From Bacteroidaceae bacterium (GTDB lineage Bacteria; Bacteroidota; Bacteroidia; Bacteroidales; Bacteroidaceae), in assembly GCA_017617575.1 (NCBI GenBank), contig JAFZVY010000160.1, forward strand, positions 26,726 through 90,725: 64,000 nucleotides of DNA, read 5' to 3'. The notes below the pieces were generated by a model. That model was not told the origin of the DNA, searched no databases, and saw nothing but the letters and a program-made list of their open reading frames with translations. The position numbers and the translations under genes were made by a program. Shown piece by piece: positions 9,345 through 18,347 of the stretch (positions are counted from its first letter, which is position 1; the number at the start of each line of letters is the position of its first letter).

Positions 9345-11132
9345 TTACTTACCCAACACTTCCTTGACGGCATCCTTGATTGCCTGTCCACGGAGACCGC
9401 GACGGAGTATTGTGCCGTCAGGACCGAATAGTATGATGTGAGGGATGCCATTAATACCGTAGATATCGCTGGCAATACGCTGAGTGTTCATAATCTGTGG
9501 GTACTCGATGCCGAGGCTTTCCATAGCACGCTTGGTGTCTTCTGGCTGATCCCACGTTGCAATGCCTATTACCTCGAAGTTGTCTCCGCGGTACTCTTTC
9601 CACACATCTATAATATTAGGTATCTCTGCTTTGCAAGGTCCACACCAGCTTGCCCAGAAGTCGGCAAGCACGTACTTGCCCTTGCCAACGTAGTCGGAAA
9701 GACGCTGTGTCTTGCCTTCGTACTCTACTTCAAAGTCGGTGAACTTCTTACCGACGGATGTTGGCTCCTGAAGCTTGAGCTGCTCTGCCTCGTACTTGCG
9801 CTGTGCCTCACGAGCACGTTCCTGTTCTTCGTAGTAGTCAAAGAAAAGGCGGAAGCGTCCATGTTGCATATCGGATGGGATGAGAGTAGAGAGCTTGCTC
9901 CATGGGAAGTTCTCACGCATGAGGAAGTATATTACTGCTCCTTCCTCTGTGATGTGCTCTGCAATGTATTTCTCCTTCTTGCCTTCTGCCTCTGCCTTAG
10001 TTGAATACTTCTCTGCATTGTCGCAGAACTCGTATGCATCGCTCCATTCCTTGTAGAAGCCTGTTCCTGTTACTTGGAACGTGCCGTTCTTAACGACAAC
10101 GAGTGCATCGTCACCTGGGACAATAGGGAATCGGACACAGTGAGTGCAGATACTTCCGTCCGGGAAGGTGGCAGTGAAGTCTGCGAGACGTGGCTCAGCG
10201 AGCAGTGTCTTAAAGTTTGCCTTTCGGTTGTTGACTGGAATGTCTGCCACCTGTCGTGACGTCCTCATGTTAGCATCATAGAGTGCGACAAGATAGCCAG
10301 AGTCGTTGATGCCGTTAGAGGCATAGACCTCGACGTTGCAGTTAGGCTTGCCCTTCAGAGGCTTAACGTCATGGATTTCCCTTATAGTATAGTCGCCAAG
10401 GACTGCATTGAAGTGAGTCGTCTTCTTTGGAAGTGGTTCGTAGGACACGTATGCACCATAGAATCGGGCACCTGAGTCGCAGTTGTCATTTACCTTTCCA
10501 TATACCACGCTGCGAAGCTTGTACTTGGTTCCTGCTTCGTCTTCAAGGTATGAGTCAGATGGTATCACCATATTATATAAGAAGTAGTCCTGTACGAAAC
10601 GCACCACGGTTGCTGTGTCTGTGAAGAATACTTCCTTTGCATACATGGTCGACTGCCTACTGTCGCACATGACGTTCTTCCACTGCTTACCCTTCAGCTT
10701 TGGAAGGTGAGGCGACTTCCACTTGGTACGCTCACGCAGGGCGTGGATGCCACGGGAGAGACGTGTCTCATAGTTGTAGTCATAGTCATGGTCGTAGTAG
10801 CCGTTGTGCACATTGACAGTATAAGAGCTGTTAGGCACGAGCATGAGACCTATGCCATCGGAGCATACCTCACCGCCCGGGAAGATACAGCGAATGTAAG
10901 CAGCTGTCACCTTGTCAACGTTGAAGGTGTGAGTAAACTTCTTATCCACTACTGGAATGACAAGCGATGGTTTGTTCTCATCATACTTACCGTACTCGTC
11001 TGCTATGTATACGTTGTAGCAGGAGTCGGTGATGTTAGGATCGACAGTACCGTTCAGGGTGAATGTACCGTTCTGTGCAAAGCCGGTGCATGATAGCATG
11101 CTAAGGGCAGATGTTACTAATAAGTTTTTCAT
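9345..11132 (-). CDS. TlpA-like thioredoxin-fold protein with DUF4369-type N-terminus
   Basis: A secreted 595-residue protein. Residues 1-19 are a signal peptide (CTGFAQ). A beta-rich N-terminal part (about 22-120) resembles DUF4369, and a long middle section is not recognised. The C-terminal 120 residues are a thioredoxin/AhpC-TSA fold with WASWCGPC (cysteines near 497 and 500) and the cis-proline motif GIPHI. Such proteins act as periplasmic or envelope thiol-disulphide reductases in Bacteroidota and often sit in glycan loci, possibly maintaining secreted enzymes. The gene with its downstream and upstream DNA is bracketed by a perfect 60-bp repeat, suggesting it arrived or was duplicated as a unit. 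Role in xylan use is unproven. Confidence 0.8.
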   Translation of the reverse strand: MKNLLVTSALSMLSCTGFAQNGTFTLNGTVDPNITDSCYNVYIADEYGKYDENKPSLVIPVVDKKFTHTFNVDKVTAAYIRCIFPGGEVCSDGIGLMLVPNSSYTVNVHNGYYDHDYDYNYETRLSRGIHALRERTKWKSPHLPKLKGKQWKNVMCDSRQSTMYAKEVFFTDTATVVRFVQDYFLYNMVIPSDSYLEDEAGTKYKLRSVVYGKVNDNCDSGARFYGAYVSYEPLPKKTTHFNAVLGDYTIREIHDVKPLKGKPNCNVEVYASNGINDSGYLVALYDANMRTSRQVADIPVNNRKANFKTLLAEPRLADFTATFPDGSICTHCVRFPIVPGDDALVVVKNGTFQVTGTGFYKEWSDAYEFCDNAEKYSTKAEAEGKKEKYIAEHITEEGAVIYFLMRENFPWSKLSTLIPSDMQHGRFRLFFDYYEEQERAREAQRKYEAEQLKLQEPTSVGKKFTDFEVEYEGKTQRLSDYVGKGKYVLADFWASWCGPCKAEIPNIIDVWKEYRGDNFEVIGIATWDQPEDTKRAMESLGIEYPQIMNTQRIASDIYGINGIPHIILFGPDGTILRRGLRGQAIKDAVKEVLGK

Positions 11133-11242
11133 ATTAAAGTTATTTTGTTAATTAAAAGACCACATGATGTGATGAATAAATGAGTTAGTTAATCGTATTT
11201 AGTAAAGTAGAGGCATGAGGTGCATGCCTACTGGGGAAAAGG

Positions 11243-11672
11243 GCAGAGCCAAGGACGGCTCTGAGACGCGAGCAGCTGGATGCTGGGGCAGAGACAAGGA
11301 GGGCTCTGGGATGCGAGCAGCTGGATGCTGAAGCAGAGCCAAGGACGGCTCTGAGACGCGAGCAGCTGGATGCTGAAGCAGAGACAAGGACGGATCTGGG
11401 ATGCGAGCAGCTGGATGCTGGAGCAGAGCCAAGGACGGCTCTGGGATATGAGCAGCTGAACGCTAAGGCAGAGCCAAGGACGGCTCTGAGACGCAAGCAG
11501 CAGGACGCTGGAGCAGAGACAAGGAGGGCTCTGGGATGCGAGCAGCTGGACGCTGGGGCAGAGACAAGGACGGCTCTGAGATGCGAGCAGCTGGATGCTG
11601 AAGCAGAGACAAGGAGGGCTCTGAGATGCGAGCAGCTGGATGCTGGAGCAGAGTCAAGGAGGGCTCTGAGTC
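11243..11672. repeat. 45-bp tandem array, about 9.6 units, with embedded hairpins
   Basis: Units start at 11243, 11288, 11333 and every 45 bases to 11648, with no spacers. Four units (1, 3, 5 and 6) contain AGAGCCAAGGACGGCTCT, a perfect six-base stem with a six-base loop; the others carry AGAGAC or AGAGTC and a weaker stem. Units 1-4 alternate between the two forms, hinting at a 90-bp higher-order unit. The period is divisible by three, so several frames stay open, but none has a start, signal peptide or codon pattern suggesting a real protein. The array lies between the GH43 and the TlpA-like gene, which have the same orientation, so it is probably transcribed. The rest of the 11133-11770 gap holds an A/T-rich leader and an AACACAGAG-type inverted repeat. 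Confidence 0.9.
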
Positions 11673-11740
11673 ATGGGTAATGACAAAGGGAACATGGAGA
11701 GTACAGAGGACACGGAGGATGTTCTATACGAACACCTCTA

Positions 11741-11800
11741 AGTCCTCTGTGCTCTCTGTGTTTAATAGAATCAGAATGTGCGGGAGCTGATGTTAACAGA
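11741..11800. repeat. 60-bp perfect direct repeat, copy 2 (overlaps GH43 3' end)
   Basis: Identical over 60 bases to 9265-9324. Its right half is the functional 3' end of the GH43 gene on the minus strand; its left half is the TCCTCTGTGCTCTCTGTGTT module. This copy is presumed ancestral because it is part of an intact gene. Confidence 0.9.
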
Positions 11801-13414
11801 ACCGCCGGCGTTCTTAGTTGAGTAGTAATAGACTCCGTAGCGGCAACCCATGAAGAACTTCTGCCAGTTGAAGGTCATCTTGAAGTCGCCTCCCATCTGT
11901 GCCCAGTGCTTGCCGTCGATGCAGTAGCGGAACTGTGCAAGGTCGGTGCGTGGTACGAAGTTGCCGTCGATTGCTATTTGGATGTTCTTTACCTTTGACT
12001 TAGGAATGGCAACGCGAGCCAGTTCTGTGCTCTTCACGCCTGTAACTGCCTTGTTGCGTGGGTCGAGTTCACACACGTCGTTGGTGAGTACGAGGAAGTA
12101 CTTGCCGTTCTCACGGATGACTGACATCATGCCGGCGTTATCGCAGAACACGCAGAAGCCTGCCTTGTCGCCGTCCTTCATCTTGCTGGCGTCTATGCTC
12201 ACAGTGTCTGAGCAGGTAGGTGCCCACATGCGCCAAGTGAGTGTGTTACGGGCGAGGAACATGTTGTCGACTGTCTTCGTGGTGCGGAAGGTATATGTGT
12301 TGCCGTTCTTTGTGAACGCTTCCTTCAATGGGTTGTGATTGAACTGGTAGTCCTTCGTCATGCTGATGCCTCCCTCGAGTCGCATCTGCTGACCGTACTT
12401 GCCTGTATAGTCCATGTCCTCAGTCTCCAGTGACATGGTCTCTGGCACGCGTGCTGTGTAGCGGTAGTTGTCGATGCCGTTTCCCTGCTCACGGATAACT
12501 TCGCCTATCATTGGCCATCCGTCCACCCATGTGCAAGGGCTGAGTGTGAGAACGCGTCCCACTCCAGCACGGTCCTGGAATATCACTCCGTACCACTCTC
12601 CGTGCTTTCCGTCCACGATGGTGCCTTGTCCTACAAATGGGAAGCCACCGAAGTCGCTCTTGACAATGACCTTGCTCTCGTATGGACCTTCGATGTTGCG
12701 GCTACGGTAAGCTATCTCGCAGCGACCTGACTGTGGCCATGCTATGCAGAGGAGATAATACATACCGTCGTGCTTGATGACGCGGCTTCCCTCGTGGAGA
12801 CCTGCAGGGCGTCCGTGTAGCTCAAGCTTCTTGTGTACACCTCCCGGCTTCTCTGCTGTCAAGTCCTGGGTAAGCTCGACGAGAGTTATGTCGCCGCTTC
12901 CTGAGAACACATACACGCGGTCGTCGTCATCGAAGAAGAGGGATGAGTCGTGGTAGGCAGGGAGACGGCTGTGCAGTGTCCAGCCCTTTGCAGGGTCAGT
13001 AGTCTTGAAGACCATTGACTTGTGGGGATCGTCATTGGCAACGAACAGTGCCCAGAACGTTCCCTTATGGTAACGTATTGATGTTGCCCACTGACCGCGA
13101 CCATAGACTGTACCTTCCTCGAGGTCGTATCGTGGGGTGTCATGTATCTCGTCGAAGAGGTAGCTGATGGTTTCCCAGTTAACTAAGTCCTTGCTTCGCA
13201 TGATAGGACCGCCCGGTGTCATGTGCATTGTGGTGGTGACGAGGTAGTAGTAGTCGCCTACACGGATGATGTCCGGGTCAGGTGTGTCAGTCCACATCCA
13301 AGGGTTCTTCACTGTGACCGTCTTAGTGTCAGCTGCAGTACTGTTCTGTGCCGAGGCACACGTTGGCTGTCCGAGTAAAGCGATACTGGCAACCATAGCT
13401 ATTAGCTTGTTCAT
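11771..13414 (-). CDS. GH43 beta-xylosidase/arabinofuranosidase with C-terminal concanavalin-like domain
   Basis: A secreted 547-residue GH43 enzyme. The signal peptide (1-22) ends at ASAQ. The propeller (about 35-320) has Asp46 in DTPDPDIIRVGD, Asp156 in YHDSSLFFDDD and Glu208 in GLHEGSRV as the catalytic triad. From about 340 to the end is a beta-sandwich of the kind fused to GH43 subfamily 10/12 beta-xylosidases (motif FCDNAGMM and terminal YYYSTKNAGG). The enzyme would release xylose or arabinose from xylo-oligosaccharides. It is transcribed away from the GH3 gene across a shared regulatory region. Its last codons are part of the 60-bp direct repeat. Subfamily assignment is from memory and would need alignment. 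Confidence 0.85.
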   Translation of the reverse strand: MNKLIAMVASIALLGQPTCASAQNSTAADTKTVTVKNPWMWTDTPDPDIIRVGDYYYLVTTTMHMTPGGPIMRSKDLVNWETISYLFDEIHDTPRYDLEEGTVYGRGQWATSIRYHKGTFWALFVANDDPHKSMVFKTTDPAKGWTLHSRLPAYHDSSLFFDDDDRVYVFSGSGDITLVELTQDLTAEKPGGVHKKLELHGRPAGLHEGSRVIKHDGMYYLLCIAWPQSGRCEIAYRSRNIEGPYESKVIVKSDFGGFPFVGQGTIVDGKHGEWYGVIFQDRAGVGRVLTLSPCTWVDGWPMIGEVIREQGNGIDNYRYTARVPETMSLETEDMDYTGKYGQQMRLEGGISMTKDYQFNHNPLKEAFTKNGNTYTFRTTKTVDNMFLARNTLTWRMWAPTCSDTVSIDASKMKDGDKAGFCVFCDNAGMMSVIRENGKYFLVLTNDVCELDPRNKAVTGVKSTELARVAIPKSKVKNIQIAIDGNFVPRTDLAQFRYCIDGKHWAQMGGDFKMTFNWQKFFMGCRYGVYYYSTKNAGGSVNISSRTF

Positions 13415-13458
13415 GTTAAGTTTTTAGTAGTTTATAAGTATGTTAGTTCTTTACTGCG

Positions 13459-13466
13459 CAAAGGTA
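13459..13466 (-). promoter_or_regulatory. -7 promoter element of the GH43 gene
   Basis: On the minus strand this reads TACCTTTG, a perfect TAnnTTTG match, about 45 bases before the start codon. It lies in the 382-base divergent region 13415-13796, which holds no gene. Confidence 0.6.
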
Positions 13467-13745
13467 GCAAAGATAACTGACAACCATTCACCGTAATGTT
13501 ACATAGTGTTTCGATTATGTAACAACAGACACATCAACAGGTACTAACAGCATGACCAACAGTCCCTCGCAGCAGTAATCCACCTCTGTTGGGACATTGG
13601 CTATTATATTATTATTAGGTGCACTTGTTCGCTACTGATGTGTGCCAAAGACGTCAGTAGTGGACAAAGCTATGCGATAGTGACTATGGTTACAAATCAA
13701 AAACTATGTGTTACATTTCGACAAAGGGAGGAAGGGGATAATTCG

Positions 13746-13753
13746 TAACTTTG
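13746..13753 (+). promoter_or_regulatory. -7 promoter element of the GH3 operon
   Basis: TAACTTTG is a perfect match to TAnnTTTG and stands 43 bases before the GH3 start codon. With the opposite element at 13459-13466 it defines a divergent promoter region in which a shared xylan regulator could bind. Confidence 0.65.
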
Positions 13754-13796
13754 CATACAGAAAACTAAACCTTGTACTTATACAACCTAACAAGTT

Positions 13797-16391
13797 ATGA
13801 AGCGAAATACTCTCGTATTGATTATAGCAGGTGCAATGACTTGCATGAATGTCATGGCACAGCTACCTTACCAGAATCCATCACTTAGCGCACACGACAG
13901 AGCCGTGGACTTGTGCAGCCGTCTCACACTTGAGGAGAAGGCTCAGCTGATGCTGGACGACTCTCCGGCAATCCCTCGACTTGGCATCAAGAGATTCCAG
14001 TGGTGGAGCGAAGCTCTCCACGGAGTAGCGAACATGGGAAACGTTACAAACTTCCCTGAACCTATAGGCATGGCTGCATCGTTCAACAGTGACATGGTCT
14101 ATAAGGTCTTCGATGCTACGAGCACAGAGGCACGTGCCAAGTGGAACCAGCTCATAGCTAACGGTCAGGACGTGACTCGCTTCCATGCACTCTCAGTGTG
14201 GACTCCTAACGTGAACATCTTCCGCGACCCACGATGGGGACGTGGACAAGAGACCTACGGCGAGGATCCATACCTCACTGGTGTAATGGGTAGTGCAGTG
14301 GTGCGTGGATTGCAAGGCGACGAGAGTCATAAGTATAGGAAGTTGTGGGCGTGCGCCAAGCACTACGCTGTACACAGCGGACCTGAGTGGAGCCGTCACA
14401 CTGCGAACCTTACCGATGTAACTGCCCGTGACTTGTGGGAGACCTACCTACCTGCCTTCAAGGTGCTCGTTGAGGACGCGAAGGTTCGAGAGGTAATGTG
14501 CGCCTACCAGCGTCTGGACGACGAGCCATGCTGCAGCAGTACTCGTCTCTTGCAGGACATCCTGCGCAACGAGTGGGGCTTCAAGTACTTGGTGGTGAGC
14601 GACTGTAGTGCTGTGTCCGACATCCACGAGACACACAAGACATCAACCGACGCCGTTCACTCTTCGGCTCGTGCAGCACTGGCTGGCACTGACGTGGAGT
14701 GTGGCTACAACTACGCCTACAAGAGCATCCCTGATGCAGTCCGCCGTGACCTCATCAAGGAGAGCGAAGTGGACAAGCACGTCATCCGTCTGCTGGAAGG
14801 TCGCTTTGACCTCGGTGAGATGGACGACCCATCAATAGTGGAATGGTCAAAGATTCCTTCGAGCGTTCTTGAGAGCAAGGAACACTTGAACATCGCCCTT
14901 GAGATGGCACGCCAGTCCATGACCCTCCTACAGAACAGGAACTCTGTCCTCCCTCTCAAGAAGGGTGAGAAGATAGCAGTCATCGGCCCTAATGCCAACG
15001 AGAAGACGATGATGTGGGGTAACTACAACGGTACACCAACCACTACCGTAACCATCCTCGATGGTATTCGCGCCATAAACAAGAACGTACTGTACCTTCA
15101 GGGCTGTGACCTCACAGACGACCGCGTGGTGACAGACCTTTTCGACCAACTCTCCTACGAGGGAAAGAAGGGAATCAAAGGTACATTCTGGAATAACACA
15201 GAGTCAACAGGCAAGCCGGTTGCAACTGAATACTACACTCGTCCGATAGCCAAGACCACTGCAGGTAACTACCAGTTTGCGCCTGGCGTGAACCTGACAA
15301 ATTTCAGTGCAAAATACGAGACAGTGCTTAAACCAAAAGCGTCTGGCGAAGTCGTAGTAAACGTGGAGTCAGTCAGCCACTTCGAAGTATATGTAAACGG
15401 TGAGCAACAGGTGAGGCACCACACATGGCGTGTGACACCTACCCGCACACCAATACAGGTGGAGGCTGGCAAGGAGTACCGAATCGAAGTGCGATTCAGT
15501 CACATCCCAACCTACGCAGCAAGCATGAAGATCAACGTCGGTACTGAGTCGCCAATCGACTATCAGTCCATCATCAAGAAGCTTGCCGGTATCGACAAGG
15601 TGGTGTTCGTAGGTGGTATCGCACCATCGCTTGAGGGCGAGGAGATGCCAGTCACTATTGACGGCTTCAAGGGCGGCGACCGCACGCACATCGAACTTCC
15701 AGCTGTTCAGCGCAACTTCCTCAAGGCACTCAAGGATGCAGGCAAGACTGTGGTCTATGTGAACTGTTCGGGCTCAGCCATTGCACTCGAGCCTGAGACA
15801 CAGAGCTGCGATGCAATACTTCAGGCATGGTATCCTGGTATGCGAGGCGGTCAGGCGGTAGCTGAGGTGCTCTATGGAAAATACAACCCATCGGGCAAGC
15901 TCCCTATTACATTCTACAAGAACTCTGCACAGCTCGGTGACTTCGAGGACTATAGCATGAAGGGTCGCACATACCGTTACATGACGGACAAGCCTCTGTT
16001 CCCATTCGGCTACGGTCTCAGTTACACGACGTTCAACATCGGTAATGCCAAGCTCTCATCAAGCAGTATCAAGTCTGACGGCAACGGTACTATAAAGGTG
16101 ACAATCCCTGTACAGAACACTGGCAAGATGGACGGTACCGAGGTGGTTCAGGTATATGTTCGCAATCCACAGGACCCTAACGGACCAGTGATGCAGCTCC
16201 GCGGCTTTGCACGCGTGGATGTCAAGGCAGGACAGAGTGCCGACGCAGTAGTGACTCTCAACGCCAAGTCCTTCGAGTGGTTCGACGAGACAACTAATAC
16301 CGTATATACTAAGCAGGGCAAATACGAGCTCCTCTACGGTAACAGCTCGGATAAGAGTGCGCTGAAGAAAGCAGAAGTGACAGTGAAGTAG
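13797..16391 (+). CDS. GH3 beta-xylosidase with internal PA14-like domain
   Basis: A secreted 864-residue family GH3 enzyme of the plant-type beta-xylosidase group. The signal peptide ends near residue 21 (VMAQ). The N-terminal barrel contains FQWWSEALHGVA near residue 70, the RDPRWGRGQETYGEDP substrate-site block at 143-158 and nucleophile Asp269 in VVSDCSAV. The second alpha/beta domain is interrupted by a beta-rich insertion (about 455-600) resembling PA14. A fibronectin III-like domain closes the protein. Such enzymes cleave xylose from the non-reducing ends of xylo-oligosaccharides in the periplasm. It heads a plus-strand run of five genes in which all enzymes fit xylan breakdown. Confidence 0.9.
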   Translation: MKRNTLVLIIAGAMTCMNVMAQLPYQNPSLSAHDRAVDLCSRLTLEEKAQLMLDDSPAIPRLGIKRFQWWSEALHGVANMGNVTNFPEPIGMAASFNSDMVYKVFDATSTEARAKWNQLIANGQDVTRFHALSVWTPNVNIFRDPRWGRGQETYGEDPYLTGVMGSAVVRGLQGDESHKYRKLWACAKHYAVHSGPEWSRHTANLTDVTARDLWETYLPAFKVLVEDAKVREVMCAYQRLDDEPCCSSTRLLQDILRNEWGFKYLVVSDCSAVSDIHETHKTSTDAVHSSARAALAGTDVECGYNYAYKSIPDAVRRDLIKESEVDKHVIRLLEGRFDLGEMDDPSIVEWSKIPSSVLESKEHLNIALEMARQSMTLLQNRNSVLPLKKGEKIAVIGPNANEKTMMWGNYNGTPTTTVTILDGIRAINKNVLYLQGCDLTDDRVVTDLFDQLSYEGKKGIKGTFWNNTESTGKPVATEYYTRPIAKTTAGNYQFAPGVNLTNFSAKYETVLKPKASGEVVVNVESVSHFEVYVNGEQQVRHHTWRVTPTRTPIQVEAGKEYRIEVRFSHIPTYAASMKINVGTESPIDYQSIIKKLAGIDKVVFVGGIAPSLEGEEMPVTIDGFKGGDRTHIELPAVQRNFLKALKDAGKTVVYVNCSGSAIALEPETQSCDAILQAWYPGMRGGQAVAEVLYGKYNPSGKLPITFYKNSAQLGDFEDYSMKGRTYRYMTDKPLFPFGYGLSYTTFNIGNAKLSSSSIKSDGNGTIKVTIPVQNTGKMDGTEVVQVYVRNPQDPNGPVMQLRGFARVDVKAGQSADAVVTLNAKSFEWFDETTNTVYTKQGKYELLYGNSSDKSALKKAEVTVK

Positions 16392-16508
16392 CCCCCAAGC
16401 CCCCTAAAGGGGGATGTTGGGTTTACAATAGACAAAGAAAACAATAACCAATAGGATGCCGTCTTTGGCATCCATATCAACTAACATCAATAAAAAACTA
16501 ATCAAAAA

Positions 16509-17474
16509 ATGAAAAAGACTTTTATTGCAATCGCTCTTGCAGTTATGACCGTGGGAGCTAATGCGCAGAACTTCGGGTTCGGCGGTAACCAACAGAGCAA
16601 CGTGACAGCACAGTTCTCTGAGAAGTTTTCCGATATCAACTATGCTGGGGATGGAGAAGCATACCACACACTTGATGTGTACCTTCCTAAGACAAAGGCC
16701 AAGTCATACCCAGTCATCATTCATATTTACGGCAGCGCATGGTTCAGTAACAGCAGCAAGGGCATGGCAGATATCAACACCATCTGCGCCGCACTGCTCG
16801 ACGCCGGCTATGCAGTTGTGTGTCCAAACCACAGAAACAGTCAGGACGCCAAGTATCCAGCACAGATAAACGACATCAAGGCAGTGGTTCGCTGGGTGCG
16901 CGGCAACGCAAAGAAGTATAAGTTCGATACTAACTTCATCGGTACTTCAGGCTTCTCATCAGGTGCCCACCTCGCTTCACTCTGCGCCGCAACAAACGGT
17001 GTGAAGGTTGCGAAGTTAGCTAACGACGCATGGGGCGAGAAGGCTGAGTACGACATCGAGGGTACTATTGGAGAGTATACCAAGGAGTCAAGCGTTGTGG
17101 ATGCTTGCTGCGAATGGTCTGGTCCAATCGACCTTATGAACATGGACTGTGATGGAGTGGAAAAGAAGGGATTCAAGCCTGAGGACGCACTTATGGGATT
17201 CGCTTTCAAGGGACATGAGAATGCGTACCAACTCCTATCACCTTGCTACTATGTAAACGAGAAGACCGTACCTATCTTCGTGTTCCACGGAGCACAGGAC
17301 AACGTAGTACCTTGCTGCCAGGGAGAGGAGCTCTACAACGTACTTCAGGAGAAGGGTGTCAAGCACTGCGGCTTCGTGAAGGAAGAGAAAGGCGGTCATG
17401 GTTTCAATATGTACACGCCTGAGAACCTCGCTAAGATGGTGAAGCACTTTGACGAGGCAAGGAAGAGAAAGTAA
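16509..17474 (+). CDS. secreted alpha/beta-hydrolase esterase (BD-FAE / acetyl-xylan esterase type)
   Basis: A 321-residue protein with a signal peptide to about residue 20 (GANAQ). The esterase fold shows an oxyanion region IHIYGSAW (near 72-78), nucleophile elbow SGFSSGAH with Ser150, a likely acid in GAQDN near 263 and His near 302 in GGHGFNMY. This pattern is that of the bifunctional acetyl-xylan/feruloyl esterase and BD-FAE group within the alpha/beta-hydrolases. It would deacetylate or deferuloylate xylan fragments in the periplasm. It follows the GH3 gene by 117 bases that contain a GC-rich hairpin (near 16392-16425). Exact acyl specificity is not readable. Confidence 0.75.
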   Translation: MKKTFIAIALAVMTVGANAQNFGFGGNQQSNVTAQFSEKFSDINYAGDGEAYHTLDVYLPKTKAKSYPVIIHIYGSAWFSNSSKGMADINTICAALLDAGYAVVCPNHRNSQDAKYPAQINDIKAVVRWVRGNAKKYKFDTNFIGTSGFSSGAHLASLCAATNGVKVAKLANDAWGEKAEYDIEGTIGEYTKESSVVDACCEWSGPIDLMNMDCDGVEKKGFKPEDALMGFAFKGHENAYQLLSPCYYVNEKTVPIFVFHGAQDNVVPCCQGEELYNVLQEKGVKHCGFVKEEKGGHGFNMYTPENLAKMVKHFDEARKRK

Positions 17475-17479
17475 GTAGT

Positions 17480-17666
17480 TTGAAAGAGTTCTTTGTAGTT
17501 AAAGAGAAGATATGTAAGTAGTTAAAGAGGAGTTAAAAAGTAGTTAAAGAGTAGATAAAAAGACGATACTCTAATCGCTGAAGGGGCTACTGAAAGGACG
17601 GACATTCGTCTCTTTATCTCCTATTTAACTCCTCTTTAACTCCTCTTTAACTCCAAACTAAAAACA
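17480..17666. repeat. hairpin with repetitive arms, copy A
   Basis: The left arm repeats TAGTTAAAGAG three times (about 17502, 17519 and 17541). The right arm repeats CTCTTTAACTC twice plus TATTTAACTC. The loop is bordered by GACGATACTC (17562-17571) and CATTCGTC (17603-17610). Related structures with different arm sequences but the same border motifs occur at 23653, 26566, 28668 and 46995. Confidence 0.7.
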
Positions 17667-17691
17667 ACTTTAACTCCTAATAGGAAACAAC

Positions 17692-18204
17692 ATGAAACAT
17701 CTATTTATACTTTTCGCTCTTGCAATTAGCACATTGGCAGGAGTGGCACAGACTCAGGCACCAAAAGGACCTGACACGGAATATGTAATGACACTGAACG
17801 TTAAGCTTGGTCAGGCTTACGGAGTGGGCAAGACAGCAAAGGGAAACCGATTCATCGTGCCTATCACAGGCGGCACGTTCTCAGGTCCTAACATCAAGGG
17901 CGAGATACTGGAAGGTGGAGCGGACTATCAGTTGCAGAACCAGGAGGCAGGACGCACAGAGATAGAAGCTATCTACTGCATACGCACTGACGACGGAGTT
18001 ACAATCCACATCCGCAACTGCGGACTGATATGCAACGGCAAAGACGCTAACGGCCAACCAACCTTTTACTTCAAGTGCGCTCCTAAGTTCGAGGCACCAA
18101 TGGACAGCAAGTATGCGTGGCTCAACAACTCACTGTTCCTCTGTGAACCTTCCTTCGGAGGAGCACAGGGGGGAATAACTCTCAACGTATGGAGGGTGAA
18201 GTAG
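17692..18204 (+). CDS. secreted DUF3237-family protein
   Basis: A 170-residue protein with a signal peptide (1-19, GVAQT). The body matches the DUF3237 pattern: an early LNVKLGQAYGVG segment, PITGGTFSGPNIKGEILEGG near 57-76, and an acidic TDDGVTIHIRNCG segment near 103-115. Members are small beta-barrel proteins of unknown function. Here it is exported and embedded between an esterase and a GH43 gene, so it probably acts on or binds a xylan-derived molecule, perhaps an aromatic or sugar product. No catalytic residues can be assigned. The gap before it is filled by repeat copy A. Confidence 0.75.
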   Translation: MKHLFILFALAISTLAGVAQTQAPKGPDTEYVMTLNVKLGQAYGVGKTAKGNRFIVPITGGTFSGPNIKGEILEGGADYQLQNQEAGRTEIEAIYCIRTDDGVTIHIRNCGLICNGKDANGQPTFYFKCAPKFEAPMDSKYAWLNNSLFLCEPSFGGAQGGITLNVWRVK

Positions 18205-18347
18205 CAGACTCGTCTGCTACTATATATATAATAGGTGTAACGCATAGTAGTGAACAATCCATTCACATAGGTTATCACACATCGTAATCTCAATTAAGTA
18301 TATCATATATAATAAATACAAACAATTACTAATCTTTATCTACAAAC

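Noticed and set aside
11185-11657. Minus-strand frames encoding 15-residue repeats across the 45-bp array
   Set aside because: The 45-base period keeps several frames open at once; no start context, signal peptide or sensible composition supports a protein.
11243-11672. CRISPR array
   Set aside because: Units are contiguous with no unique spacers, and no cas gene is present. The same holds for the 24-bp array at 39644-39800.
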